A stretch of 64,000 nt of DNA from Alphaproteobacteria bacterium (GCA_016869645.1 VGDO01000004.1:1-64000), one strand, 5' to 3'; numbered from the stretch's first letter, positions 7,716 to 16,629 are shown. The notes: generated by a model not told the origin, from the sequence alone. Numbers and translations: made by a program.

Positions 7716-8381
7716 ATGTTCACCTACCAGTTCCGTTGGGACGTGGTGCCCAACAATCTGCATTTCATCTTCTCGGGAATGCAGATGACGCTGATCCTGT
7801 CAGCCACCACGCTGGCGATCGCCATGGTGCTGGGTCTCGTCATCGCCGTCCTCTCGATGGCACGACCATGGCCGCTGCGCGCCTTCGGCGTCGGCTTCGG
7901 CGAGCTGATCCGCAACACACCGGTGCTCGTCCAGCTTCTCTGGGTCTACTACGTCCTGCCGATCTTCTTCGAGTTCCGCATCGACGCGGTGACTGCGGTG
8001 ATCATCGGCCTGTCGATCTACTCGTCCTCATTCATCGCCGAGGCCTACCGCGCCGGCATCCAGGCCGTGCCGCAGGGCCACCGCGAGGCCGCCCAGGTGC
8101 TCGGACTCAACCAGGCGCAGACCTTCCGGCGCATCGTGCTGCCCCAGGCGATCCGCGTCACGCTGCCGCCACTTGCCGCCAACTTCGTCCAGCTCATCAA
8201 GTACTCCTCGCTCGGCGCCGTGCTCTCGGTCGGCGAGGTGACGCGCAAGGGTATGGAACTGTCGTCCTCGACCTTCCGGCCGCTCGAGATCTTCACCTTC
8301 ATCGCCGTACTGTACTTCTTTATCTGCTGGCCGCTCAGCATGTCGATCCGGGCCTGGGAAACGCGGCTGGCCCGGCGCTGA
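7716..8381 (+). CDS. Amino-acid ABC transporter permease (HisM/GlnP type)
   Basis: A 221-residue inner-membrane permease with about five membrane segments. The N-terminal helix of the PAAT family is seen in HFIFSGMQMTLILSATTLAIAMVLGLV, the RNTPVLVQLLWVYYVLP segment is highly characteristic, and the EAA loop reads EAAQVLGLNQAQTFRRIVLPQAIR. Only one permease gene is present, so the channel is probably a homodimer. Ends four bases before the M20 peptidase start. Confidence 0.95.
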   Translation: MFTYQFRWDVVPNNLHFIFSGMQMTLILSATTLAIAMVLGLVIAVLSMARPWPLRAFGVGFGELIRNTPVLVQLLWVYYVLPIFFEFRIDAVTAVIIGLSIYSSSFIAEAYRAGIQAVPQGHREAAQVLGLNQAQTFRRIVLPQAIRVTLPPLAANFVQLIKYSSLGAVLSVGEVTRKGMELSSSTFRPLEIFTFIAVLYFFICWPLSMSIRAWETRLARR

Positions 8382-8385
8382 AGCC

Positions 8386-9627
8386 ATGGATCGCGGGCAT
8401 TTCCAGAAGCTGGTCGCGGAGTCGCTGCCCCGCCTCGTCGATCTCGCACGCCGCCTGGTGCGCTGCCCCTCGGAGAATCCGCCGGGCGATACCGGCCCGC
8501 TCGCCGCCCTGATCGAGCGCGAGCTGGACGGTGTCTCCTGCACGCGCGTGGTCGCGCGTGCGCCTGCGGTCAACTTGGTGGCCCGCGTGGCGATGGGACG
8601 GCCCGGCCGCCGCCTGGTTCTCAACGGTCATCTCGACACATTTCCCGCCGGCCCGGCCGAAGCCTGGACCACGCCGCCGTTCGGCGGCGAGGTGCGCGAC
8701 GGAAAGCTGTACGGCCGCGGCGCCGCCGACATGAAGGCGGGCTTGGCCGGCGGCATAATGACCGCGCTCCTGCTCGGCGCGGCCCGGCCGGCGCTCGCCG
8801 GCGAGCTCGTCCTGGCGCTGGTCGGCGACGAGGAAACCGGCGGCCGCTGGGGCACGCAGCACCTGCTTGCCGAGATGCCCGAAGCGCGCGGCGACGCCAT
8901 GCTGTCGGCCGATGCCGGATCGCCGGAAGTCGTGCGCTTCGGCGAGAAGGGCCAGATGTGGATCGAGGTCCACGCGGCGGGCAAGGCAGCGCACGGCGCC
9001 CACGTCCATCTCGGAACCAATGCGATCGACCGGCTGACGGCGTCGCTCGCGGCCGTCAAGTCGCTCGAAGCGACGCCGGCGCCGGTGCCGGCGCCGGTCC
9101 TAACCGCGATCGAGGCGGCGCGGCCGATTTCCGAGCCGGTGTCGGGTGACGGCGAGGCGGCGGTGCTGCGACGCCTGACGGTGAACGTCGGCACCATCGC
9201 CGGGGGGCAGGCGGTCAATCTGGTACCCGACAGCGCCGTGGCGCGCTGCGACTTGCGCTTTCCGCCCGGCCTCTCGGTTGCCGATGTCGAGCGTGCCGTG
9301 CATGCGCGGCTTGGCGGCCTGCCCGGCATCTCGTGGCGCGTGCTGAGCGCAACCGAACCCAACGTGACCGCGCCGGACCACGAGCTGGTCGAGCTCGTCC
9401 GGCGCAACGCCGAAACGGTGCTGCGCCGCCCGGTCGCAGTCAACATGCGGGTCGGCTTCTCCGACGCGCGCTTCTACCGGCAGGCGGGCGTCCCAGCCGT
9501 GGTCTACGGCCCGATCCCCTACGGCATGGGCGGGGTCGACGAGCACGTCACGCTCGCCGATCTCGAGGCGGTGTTCCGCGTCCATGCGCTGACGGCCTTC
9601 GACTATCTGGCGCGCTCCGGCCGCTGA
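8386..9627 (+). CDS. M20 family metallopeptidase (ArgE/DapE/CPG2-like deacylase)
   Basis: A 413-residue M20 enzyme. Zinc-site motifs are in order: LNGHLDTFPAG (His, Asp), YGRGAADMKAG (Asp), VGDEETGGRWG (catalytic Glu-Glu), SADAGSPEV (Asp) and, near the C-terminus, YGMGGVDEHVT (His). The dimerisation domain (about 185-300) sits between. Members remove N-acyl groups from amino acids or cleave dipeptides. Co-transcription with an amino-acid importer suggests it releases an amino acid from an imported or acylated precursor. Substrate cannot be assigned. The following 135 bases show no gene or clear terminator. Confidence 0.88.
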   Translation: MDRGHFQKLVAESLPRLVDLARRLVRCPSENPPGDTGPLAALIERELDGVSCTRVVARAPAVNLVARVAMGRPGRRLVLNGHLDTFPAGPAEAWTTPPFGGEVRDGKLYGRGAADMKAGLAGGIMTALLLGAARPALAGELVLALVGDEETGGRWGTQHLLAEMPEARGDAMLSADAGSPEVVRFGEKGQMWIEVHAAGKAAHGAHVHLGTNAIDRLTASLAAVKSLEATPAPVPAPVLTAIEAARPISEPVSGDGEAAVLRRLTVNVGTIAGGQAVNLVPDSAVARCDLRFPPGLSVADVERAVHARLGGLPGISWRVLSATEPNVTAPDHELVELVRRNAETVLRRPVAVNMRVGFSDARFYRQAGVPAVVYGPIPYGMGGVDEHVTLADLEAVFRVHALTAFDYLARSGR

Positions 9628-9762
9628 TCGCCATGTCCCGCCGCCTCGTCGAGAGCGGATCGTGCCGGGCGGACGATTTGGTCTGCCGACGTCGCCGCGC
9701 ACGCCTGCGGGATCGCTGGCCCGAGGTGCGGGCAGCGGGGAGCTCGCGGCACCGGTGCATCC

Positions 9763-11673
9763 CTATCGCCGGATCAAGTGCCGCCCGAACCATTCCAGAG
9801 CGATCTCGAAGCGCTTGATGCGCTGCGCTGGCGGGCCGCTGCGCGACGAGTTGTGTGTGCCGCCGGGGAACACGACGAACTCGACCGGCTTCTTCTGCGC
9901 GCGCAGCGCGGCGAACAGGCGCTGCGCCTGCTCGATGGGCACGCGCAAATCGCCGTCCCAATGCATGATCAGAAAGGGAATGTCGATGCGGTCGGCATAG
10001 TTCAGCGGCGTCTGGCCAGGCCATGTGTCACGGTCCGGTCCGATCATGCTCATGATGGCGAGTCCGAGATCGGAGGTCCCCATCATGGAGTCCTGGCTGT
10101 AGACGCCGCGCTCGCCGAGCGCGGCACGGAAGCGGTCGCCGTGATGGGCGGCGAGCCAGGACGTCATGAAGCCGCCATACGAGCCGCCCAACACGCCGAC
10201 GCGCGACCGGTCGATGTCGGGCCGCGCGGTCACCGCGTCGAGCAGCGCGATCAGATCGGCGGCGTCGACGGTGCCGAGCCGGCCCTTGATGGTACGCGCA
10301 TGGGCCTCGCCATAGCCGGCCGAGCCGCGCGGGTTCGACAGGATCACGGCATAGCCGGCCGACGCGTAGACCTGCGCCTCGTCGAACAAGATGTAGCCGA
10401 CCTGCACGTCAGGCCCGCCATGAACCAGCAGCAGCACAGGATGCGGGCCCTGCCCATCGGGCAGGACCAGCCAGCCATGGACAGGATAGCCGTCGGGCGC
10501 CGTCGCGCCGATCTCATGCAGCGGCCGCAGACCCGATGCGGTGAGCAGCGAGCCGAGGCCGGTCAGCACACGCTCCCTGCCATCTCGCAGAACGACGACC
10601 TCGCCGGCGCTGGTCGTGTCGGCCATGCAGGCCGCAATCGTGTCGCCGGCGCGTGCATAGTCCGTCACCTGGCGCGCGCCGCCGATCAGCGTGCGCAGCG
10701 CGCCGTCTCCGGCGATCGACACGAGATGCACCGCGCCGCGCACGAGCAACCCGCCCAGAATGCCGTCCGCGGCGATCTGCAAGGGGCGCGTCCTTCCGTC
10801 ATCGAGATCGACACTCTCCGCCTCGGTCAGGCGCTTCGGGTCGCCGCCGTCGAACGGCACCTGCCATAGGCCCATGTTGCGCGCGCGCGCGTCGTTCGGA
10901 TCGGGGCGCAGGCCGCCGATGCCGACGAAATAGACGCTGCGCCCGTCGGGTGCGCAGGTTGGCAGGTTGACCGTCGTCGAGGTTCGGGTCAGGCAACGCG
11001 TGCCGCCGTCCAGGCCGAGCGCCACCAGATCGTTGGCATCGTCGAGGTCGCGATCGGCATGACGCGCGGTTGCGGCCACCAGGTGCTCGCCCGTGGGGTG
11101 CCAGCAGATGTCCCAGTGATCGAATTCCGCATCGCCCAGCCGCTTCGCCGGGCCGCCGCGCGCATCGATGACAAAAACCTGCGACGGCCGGTCGTGGACG
11201 TAGCCAAGCTCATCGATCCGGTAGCGCAGCCGTGTGATGCGCCGCGGCCATTCCTGCTCGGCTTGCGGAATTCGCGCCGTATAGGCGATGCGCCGCCCGT
11301 CGGGCGACCAGGCCGGGGCCGCCCGGCCGCGGGCATGACGCGCCGTCACCGGATTGCCGACGCCGAGCGGATGGTCGGTCAGCCGCCGCGGCGCGCCACC
11401 CGTCACAGGCATGACCCAGAGCTGATGAGGTCCCGGCGGCTCCGCGCGCAGGAACGCGATGGTCTCACCGTCCGGCGAGAACACCGGCGCCGTATCGGCC
11501 GGACCGACCGTCAGGCGCACCGGCGGGCCCGAGCCATCGGACGCGACCGCGTGGATCGACGATCGATAGCCATCGCCGTCGATCTCGGTGATGACGAAAG
11601 CGATCGTCGCGCCGTCCGGCGAGATCGCGATCGAGCCGGGCGTGCGGATCTTGCGGATGTCCTCGGCGCGCAC
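9763..11673 (-). CDS. S9 family prolyl-oligopeptidase-like serine peptidase
   Basis: A 636-residue protein with an N-terminal beta-propeller (blades marked by ISPDGATIAFV, FSPDGETIAFL, WSPDGRRIAYT, CAPDGRSVYFV) and a C-terminal alpha/beta hydrolase domain from about residue 390. The catalytic serine lies in GVLGGSYGGFMTSW, the aspartate in HWDGDLRVP and the histidine in GGTHNSS. This is the acylaminoacyl-peptidase/dipeptidyl-peptidase layout. No signal peptide is seen, so it is probably cytoplasmic. It starts 12 bases after the ABC permease stop and is the last gene of that operon, which suggests it processes an imported peptide-like compound. Confidence 0.9.
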   Translation of the reverse strand: MRAEDIRKIRTPGSIAISPDGATIAFVITEIDGDGYRSSIHAVASDGSGPPVRLTVGPADTAPVFSPDGETIAFLRAEPPGPHQLWVMPVTGGAPRRLTDHPLGVGNPVTARHARGRAAPAWSPDGRRIAYTARIPQAEQEWPRRITRLRYRIDELGYVHDRPSQVFVIDARGGPAKRLGDAEFDHWDICWHPTGEHLVAATARHADRDLDDANDLVALGLDGGTRCLTRTSTTVNLPTCAPDGRSVYFVGIGGLRPDPNDARARNMGLWQVPFDGGDPKRLTEAESVDLDDGRTRPLQIAADGILGGLLVRGAVHLVSIAGDGALRTLIGGARQVTDYARAGDTIAACMADTTSAGEVVVLRDGRERVLTGLGSLLTASGLRPLHEIGATAPDGYPVHGWLVLPDGQGPHPVLLLVHGGPDVQVGYILFDEAQVYASAGYAVILSNPRGSAGYGEAHARTIKGRLGTVDAADLIALLDAVTARPDIDRSRVGVLGGSYGGFMTSWLAAHHGDRFRAALGERGVYSQDSMMGTSDLGLAIMSMIGPDRDTWPGQTPLNYADRIDIPFLIMHWDGDLRVPIEQAQRLFAALRAQKKPVEFVVFPGGTHNSSRSGPPAQRIKRFEIALEWFGRHLIRR

Positions 11674-11685
11674 GATCCGATGCTC

Positions 11686-12525
11686 CTAGAGTCCGTCGCC
11701 CTGCTCGGTCGCGTGCCAGCGCGTCAGCCTGGCCGTGAAATGCCGCATGAGCTGGACGGTCGCGGTCGACACCAGCACCAGCAGCAGGAGCAGCGCCATG
11801 AACTTGTTGATCTCGAAGGCGTTGGCGTAGGCGGTCAGGCGCACGCCGATGCCGTGGCTGCCGCCGACGATCTCGCCGGCGACCGCGCCGAGGAAGCTGT
11901 AGGTCAGCGACAATTCCAGGCCCGCGACGATGGTCGGCACGGCGGCCGGCACGATGAAATAGAGGATGTGCTGGCGGCGCGAGGCGCCCAGGCTGCGCGC
12001 GAGGTATTCGTAATCGCGGTTCGGCTGGGTCAGGCCGGCCAGCGTCGTCGTCAGCATGACGAAGAAGACCAGGCTGACGATCAGCGCAACCTTGCCGGCG
12101 ATGCCCAGGCCGAACCACAGCACGAAGAGCGGCGCCAGCGCGATGCGCGGCAGGCTGTTGAAGGCGACGACCAGGGGCGCCACCGCCTGGCGCGCCGCCG
12201 GCGCACGGAACAGGATGACCGCGGCGAGCATGCCGCTGGCCGAACCGAGCAGGAAGCCGAACAGCGTCTCGGTCACGGTGTAGCCGAGGTCGAGCCCGAT
12301 GACCGCGGGATTGCCGAGCTGGCGGAGGAATTCGCGCAGAGTGCCCTCCGGGCTGCCGATGAACACCGGATTGAGGAAGCCGGTGGCGCCGGCGGCCTTC
12401 CAGGCCGCGACGAAGACCGCAATCAGCGCGAGGCGGATGGTCCAGACCTTGACGCCGTCCTGGCCCGTCACCCCGCCGCGGGCGCCCGGCGTACCGCCCC
12501 CCAATTTGTCGGCGGCGAAGCTCAT
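11686..12525 (-). CDS. ABC transporter permease (TauC/SsuC/nitrate type)
   Basis: A 279-residue permease starting at the ATG at 12525, which overlaps the ATPase stop by four bases (ATGA). The membrane part begins at KVWTIRLALIAVFVAAWKA. The EAA-type loop reads SLGASRRQHILYFIVPAAVPTIVAGLELS, typical of the taurine/aliphatic sulfonate/nitrate family, and the C-terminal IVGGSHGIGVRL segment agrees. The open frame continues further upstream inside the ATPase gene, but that part is out-of-frame coding shadow. It partners the ATPase and the binding protein at 13342-14388. Confidence 0.93.
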   Translation of the reverse strand: MSFAADKLGGGTPGARGGVTGQDGVKVWTIRLALIAVFVAAWKAAGATGFLNPVFIGSPEGTLREFLRQLGNPAVIGLDLGYTVTETLFGFLLGSASGMLAAVILFRAPAARQAVAPLVVAFNSLPRIALAPLFVLWFGLGIAGKVALIVSLVFFVMLTTTLAGLTQPNRDYEYLARSLGASRRQHILYFIVPAAVPTIVAGLELSLTYSFLGAVAGEIVGGSHGIGVRLTAYANAFEINKFMALLLLLVLVSTATVQLMRHFTARLTRWHATEQGDGL

Positions 12526-13289
12526 GTCGCGAATCCCCTCTCGATGTCCTGCCAGATCTGCTCGAACAGACGGCTGAACTCCGGATCGCCGCGCATCTCG
12601 CTCGCCTTGCGCTTGCGGCTGCCCAGCTTGACCTCGTAGGCGGCGCTGACCACGGCCGGCCGGTTGCTGAACACGACGACGCGGTCGGCCAGCATGATCG
12701 CCTCGGCGATGTCGTGGGTCACCATGATCATCGTGCCGGAGAACTGGCGCAGCAGGGCGAGCAGCAGCTCCTGCATTCGGATGCGCGTCTGCGCATCGAG
12801 CGCCGCGAAGGGCTCGTCGAGGATGAGCAGCCGCGGCTCGGTGACGAAGGTGCGCGCGAGCGCCACGCGCTGGCGCATGCCCTGCGAAAGCTGGGCCGGG
12901 TGGCGGTCCAGCGCGTCGGCGAGACCGACCTTGCCCAGCGCCTCGGCGGCGCGCTGGCGCCTTTCCTCGCGGGCCACGCCACGCACCTGGAGCGCCAGCT
13001 CGACATTGCCCAGCGCGTCGCGCCACGGCAGCAGCGCATCGCGCGCCAGCGCATAGGCGGTCTCGCGGCGGCCCGCCTGCGGCGGCGCGCCGGCGACGAT
13101 CAGGCGGCCCGCCGTGAAGTGCTGCAGCCCGGCCACCATGTTGAGAAACGTGGTCTTGCCGCAGCCGCTCGGCCCGACGATGGCGACGAACTCGCCGTCG
13201 GCGATGGTCAGATCTATGCCCGCGAGGATGTCCGGCGCGTTCGGCACCGTCAGCCGAACACCTTCGGCGACAACGGCCGGCAGGCTCAT
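12522..13289 (-). CDS. ABC transporter ATP-binding protein (TauB/SsuB type)
   Basis: A 255-residue ABC ATPase: Walker A GPSGCGKTT (about 39-47), signature LSQGMRQRVALARTF, Walker B LLILDEPFAALDAQTR, H-loop VTHDIAEAI. DEPFAALD and VTHDIAEAIMLADRV are typical of the taurine/nitrate/sulfonate subfamily. It is 52 bases downstream of the binding-protein gene and overlaps the permease start by four bases. Confidence 0.94.
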   Translation of the reverse strand: MSLPAVVAEGVRLTVPNAPDILAGIDLTIADGEFVAIVGPSGCGKTTFLNMVAGLQHFTAGRLIVAGAPPQAGRRETAYALARDALLPWRDALGNVELALQVRGVAREERRQRAAEALGKVGLADALDRHPAQLSQGMRQRVALARTFVTEPRLLILDEPFAALDAQTRIRMQELLLALLRQFSGTMIMVTHDIAEAIMLADRVVVFSNRPAVVSAAYEVKLGSRKRKASEMRGDPEFSRLFEQIWQDIERGFAT

Positions 13290-13341
13290 GCGAGGATTCT
13301 CATGCCCTGCCCGCCGTCCTGAGGTATGCGCCCGCGACCCT

Positions 13342-14388
13342 CTAGCGCGTCAGGGACCTGACATCCTCGAAGTTTTCCGGCGTGCCCTGCGCATAGACAT
13401 CGGCGACCGGCATCGGCGCAGCGATCACGCCGGCCTTGTGGTCGATGCCGATCCAGGCCTCCAGATCCTTGCGCGCGAATGCCGCGCTGAGCACGGTCAG
13501 CGCGTAGTCGGCATACTCATTCTTGAGCTTGTCGGTGCTGTCGGCCGGCACATGGGCGTACATCATCTTGCGCGCCGTCTCGGCGTTGGCCGGATCGTGC
13601 AGGAAGACATCGGCCCGCGCGATCGCCTTGCGCACCTTGCCGACCGCGTCCGGGTTCTTGATGATCCAGTCGCCCATGGCCCACATGCCGACCTGGCCGA
13701 TGCCGCAGATGCCGAGCTGCGCCGGGCAATTTTCCGTGGTGCGCAGATCGACGATCACCTTGGCGCCCAGCGACTGGCTGACCACCACCTGCGGACCGGT
13801 GACGAAGCCCGCGTCGATCACGCCGTTGACCAGCGCCTGGGTGGCGCCGGTGCCGACCGCGACGAAGGACGCGTCATTGGCAGCCAGCCCGGCCGCGGTC
13901 ATCATGGTGATCGCCAGATACTGCGTCGCCGAGCTGAGCGCGGTGACGCCGATCTTCTTGCCCTTGAGCGCCTGCACCGATGCCGGGAACTGCGCTGGGA
14001 GCTGGAGGCCCGGGCGCGCGACGAGCACGCCCAGCTGCTTGGTCTGGCCGGCGATCAGCTTGACCGACTGACCCTTGCCGGCCAGCGCGAGGAACACCTC
14101 GGGCGCGTTGGTCGCGATGTCGACGCTGCCGGACGCCAACGCCGTCACCGCGGCCGGTCCGTGCGCAACCGTCACTGTCTTGGCGTCGACCCCGGCCTGC
14201 TCGAAGAATTTCTGCTGGAGCGCCACCTCGACCAGCGTGGTGACCAGCGTGTTCGGCTGCACCGTGAAGCGCACCGTCTCTAGTCTGCCCGCCGCCCGCG
14301 CATCGATTGGGCAGGTGCCGATGCCCGTGCCCAGCGCAAGCAAGAGCGCGCCGGCCAGCGTCGGCGAAAGAATTCGATTCGACCTCAT
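13342..14388 (-). CDS. ABC transporter substrate-binding protein (NMT1/TauA/SsuA-like)
   Basis: A 348-residue binding protein. I choose the ATG at 14388 because a strong G-rich ribosome binding site (GAGGGGGGG) sits just upstream and the product then starts with a signal peptide (MRSNRILSPTLAGALLLALG, cleavage probably after ARA near residue 33). The mature protein has the NMT1 pattern: VRFTVQPNTLVTTLVEVALQQKFFEQAGVD, then ALASGSVDIATNAPEVFLALAGKG and LKGKKIGVTALSSATQYLA. Family members bind nitrate, sulfonates, pyrimidine precursors or other organic ligands; the ligand here is unknown. Likely controlled by the GntR regulator immediately upstream. Confidence 0.9.
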   Translation of the reverse strand: MRSNRILSPTLAGALLLALGTGIGTCPIDARAAGRLETVRFTVQPNTLVTTLVEVALQQKFFEQAGVDAKTVTVAHGPAAVTALASGSVDIATNAPEVFLALAGKGQSVKLIAGQTKQLGVLVARPGLQLPAQFPASVQALKGKKIGVTALSSATQYLAITMMTAAGLAANDASFVAVGTGATQALVNGVIDAGFVTGPQVVVSQSLGAKVIVDLRTTENCPAQLGICGIGQVGMWAMGDWIIKNPDAVGKVRKAIARADVFLHDPANAETARKMMYAHVPADSTDKLKNEYADYALTVLSAAFARKDLEAWIGIDHKAGVIAAPMPVADVYAQGTPENFEDVRSLTR

Positions 14389-14441
14389 GATTCCCCCCCT
14401 CGGTGACGACACTCGCCCCATACCCGCGTGATGCTACCCGC

Positions 14442-15242
14442 TCATGCCATGGTTCCGAAATCCCTGATATTGAACAGGCTCTCTCCCGCGCCCAATTCCC
14501 GCGTCGAGCACACCAGCTCATAGCTGTCGGATCGGAATGAGATACGACCGACTTCCTTGACTGCGCCGTCCGCGCCGAAGGCCTGACGTCGCAGCACGAG
14601 CACAGGCGTCCGCGCGGACGTGCCGAGGATACGGCCGGCAAGCGCGCCCGCCGGCTCGGCGCGAATCGAAATGCGCGCCTCGGCGATCCGGATGCCGACC
14701 TCGCGCATCATGTCCTCGGTCGAGATCAGATTGGCCTTGGCCCTGGGTATGGCCGCAACCTCGGGCACCAGCCAGTCCTGCCCGAACATCACGGGCTTGG
14801 CGCCGATCAGGTAAACGCGGTCGAGCGACAGAGCGAGGGTGCCCGACGGCAATCGCATCTCGCCGGCAATGTCGGCCGGCGGCTTGCGCAACTCGTAGCG
14901 CAGCAGCTTCATGCCGGCATTGGCGGCCTGCGCGAACAGAGAGCCAACCAGACCGTGCCGCCGGCGCAGATCGTGGCGCACCGCCGGAGCGGTCACATAG
15001 GTGCCCTTGCCCTGCTTGCGCACGAGCAGCTGCTTGTTAACCAAATCTTGCACCGCCTGGCGCACCGTGATGCGACTGACGCGGAATCGACTGGCGAGCA
15101 AATCCTCCGAGTCGATGCGCTCGCCCAATTTGAGCGCGCCGCGCCGAATCTCGGATTGGAGGTGAGCCGAAAGCTGGCGGTAGAGCGGATCGGGGCTGGA
15201 ACGCCGCAGCAGCGATGACGCCTTGCTTTGCGAAACGCCCAT
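14442..15242 (-). CDS. GntR family regulator, HutC subfamily (UTRA effector domain)
   Basis: A 266-residue repressor-type protein. The N-terminal winged helix reads PLYRQLSAHLQSEIRRGALKLGERI and then SRFRVSRITVRQAVQDLV with the wing KQGKGTYVT. The C-terminal UTRA domain begins near residue 95 (LFAQAANAG) and contains the LDRVYLIGAKPVMFGQDW strand pair. I prefer the ATG at 15242, preceded by GAGG, over a GTG nine bases upstream. It heads a minus-strand operon with an ABC importer and S9 peptidase, so its effector is probably the imported compound or a product of it. Confidence 0.9.
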   Translation of the reverse strand: MGVSQSKASSLLRRSSPDPLYRQLSAHLQSEIRRGALKLGERIDSEDLLASRFRVSRITVRQAVQDLVNKQLLVRKQGKGTYVTAPAVRHDLRRRHGLVGSLFAQAANAGMKLLRYELRKPPADIAGEMRLPSGTLALSLDRVYLIGAKPVMFGQDWLVPEVAAIPRAKANLISTEDMMREVGIRIAEARISIRAEPAGALAGRILGTSARTPVLVLRRQAFGADGAVKEVGRISFRSDSYELVCSTRELGAGESLFNIRDFGTMA

Positions 15243-15269
15243 TTGCCTCACAATCCCGGCCGCGCGGCA

Positions 15270-15299
15270 ATGTTAGGTCGTCTTATGACGTCTTATCAA
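15270..15299 (-). promoter_or_regulatory. Promoter of the GntR-ABC-peptidase operon with tandem operator half-sites
   Basis: On the minus strand TTGATA (15294-15299) and TAACAT (15270-15275) are spaced by exactly 18 bases, a good sigma70 promoter. The spacer holds two direct copies of ATAAGACG (plus-strand CGTCTTAT at 15279-15286 and 15289-15296), one helical turn apart. Occupation would block polymerase, so this is a likely autoregulatory operator of the GntR protein. Transcription would begin near 15263, giving a leader of about 20 bases. Confidence 0.6.
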
Positions 15300-15321
15300 C
15301 CTTGCACCATGCCCAACCGTG

Positions 15322-16257
15322 TCACGCCTTGTAGGCCTTCTGCCCACGCTTGTGCGCGACGAGGGCCGCCAGACGCTCGTCGCGCCAGCGCGATTTCGCG
15401 CCATGCCGGCCGGATGACACCGCATTCCAAGCCGAGAGTATCGCCTTCGTGTTGGGGCCCCCGTAGACGCTCGGACCGGCAGGGTCGCGCGCCAGGCGCT
15501 TGTAGAAGCCGGTGTAGCGGCGGCAGTAGTCGGCGATGCCGCCCGGCGCGTTGAGCTCGATCGTCTCGAACGGACCCATGAACGACCAGCGCAGGCCGAG
15601 CCCGTGCGCGATGGTCTTGTCAAGGTCGGCTGCGCTGACGAAGCCTTGACCGACCAGGCGGAACGCCTCGGCCAGCAGCGCGCCTTGCAGCCGGTTGACG
15701 ATGAAGCCGTCGCACTCCCGGCGCACGGTGATCGGCACCTGGCCGATCTCGGTGTAGATCGCGCGCGCCCGGGCGACGATTGCCGCGGATGTCCACGGCG
15801 CGCCGCACAGCTCGACGATCGGCACGAGATGGGGCGGGTTGACGGGGTGCGCGATCAGGCAGCGCGCGCGGCCGGCAAGGCCCTTGGTGAAACGCGACGC
15901 CACGATCGCCGAGGAGGATGACGCGACGATCGCCGTCGGCGGTGCGGCGCGGTCGATCGCGCGAAACAGGCGACGCTTTGCCGCCGCGTTCTCCGGTCCG
16001 CATTCCTGCACGAAATCGGCGGCAGCCACCGCCTGCTCCAGCGCATCGACCACGCGGATTCGCTCGAGGACGGCGCGCGGGTCGCGCACCAGGCCGTGAC
16101 GCGCCTGGTCGCCGAGCGCGGTCTTGATCAGGCCGGGTGCGGCCCGGCGCGCCGCTTCGCTGGTGTCGGTGATGCGCACGGACCAGCCCGCACGCGCGAA
16201 CACCATGGCCCAGGAGCGGCCGATCAGGCCGGCTCCGATAATTCCGACAGTCGACAT
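15322..16257 (-). CDS. 3-hydroxyacyl-CoA dehydrogenase-family protein (carnitine/gulonate dehydrogenase-like)
   Basis: A 311-residue NAD-dependent dehydrogenase from the ATG at 16257, preceded by GGGGAGCG. The Rossmann motif is GIIGAGLIGRSWAMVFARAG. The catalytic region shows the family pattern: ASSSSAI, then AHPVNPPHLVPIVELCG with the catalytic histidine, and a C-terminal helical domain with ECDGFIVNRLQGALLAEAFRLV. Short single-domain proteins of this kind include L-carnitine dehydrogenase and L-gulonate 3-dehydrogenase (lambda-crystallin family) as well as acyl-CoA enzymes, so the substrate is open. It ends just upstream of the GntR promoter and may share its physiology. Confidence 0.85.
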   Translation of the reverse strand: MSTVGIIGAGLIGRSWAMVFARAGWSVRITDTSEAARRAAPGLIKTALGDQARHGLVRDPRAVLERIRVVDALEQAVAAADFVQECGPENAAAKRRLFRAIDRAAPPTAIVASSSSAIVASRFTKGLAGRARCLIAHPVNPPHLVPIVELCGAPWTSAAIVARARAIYTEIGQVPITVRRECDGFIVNRLQGALLAEAFRLVGQGFVSAADLDKTIAHGLGLRWSFMGPFETIELNAPGGIADYCRRYTGFYKRLARDPAGPSVYGGPNTKAILSAWNAVSSGRHGAKSRWRDERLAALVAHKRGQKAYKA

Positions 16258-16620
16258 TCGTGGCGCTCCCCGTTCGGCGTTGCGTCCCCTGCCGTGCAAC
16301 GCGCGGCAAATCTAGTGCGCCGGTCGGACGATGGCCAGCACGCGCGAGAGAGCAGCTTCGCCGCGCGACGTTGACAGTGCGGCACGCCGCGAACTCTACC
16401 GCGCGAGGTGACGGAGCGCGCCGCCGCTGACGGAGGGAGAGCCCTGCCCGGCCCGCGCAGGCAGCTCGAATCCGGCGAGATCGCCGACCGGCCGGAGCTT
16501 GCCGCGTCCTTCGCGGAGCTCAACGAGCTCATGGGCCTCGAGCAGATCGAAGCGATCGAGCGGCGGTTCCTGACCGCGGCGCAGCGCGATCGCCGGCGCG
16601 CCGCAGAGCCGCCACGCAGA
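16258..16620. other. 363-base region with at most one doubtful small gene
   Basis: Between the minus-strand dehydrogenase start (16257) and the end of the minus-strand EamA gene (16621) nothing is well supported. The dehydrogenase promoter should be here. A plus-strand frame from GTG 16408 to 16629 is the only candidate gene and is listed separately with low confidence. No repeats or RNA-like hairpins with U-tracts were seen. Confidence 0.5.
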
Positions 16621-16629
16621 TCAGGTTGA
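16408..16629 (+). CDS. Possible small hypothetical protein
   Basis: A 73-codon frame from a GTG. The middle part (AASFAELNELMGLEQIEAIERRFL) looks like a genuine amphipathic helix and is not the low-complexity arginine-rich product of most shadow frames here. There is no good ribosome binding site, and the 3' end overlaps the convergent EamA gene by nine bases. It could be a remnant of a longer helical protein or chance. Function unknown. Confidence 0.25.
   Translation: MTERAAADGGRALPGPRRQLESGEIADRPELAASFAELNELMGLEQIEAIERRFLTAAQRDRRRAAEPPRRSG

Noticed and set aside
11059..12639. 526-codon open frame on the plus strand opposite the S9 peptidase and ABC permease
   Set aside because: Arginine/aspartate/histidine-rich, no domain, and it is the antisense of clearly coding minus-strand genes; typical GC-rich shadow.
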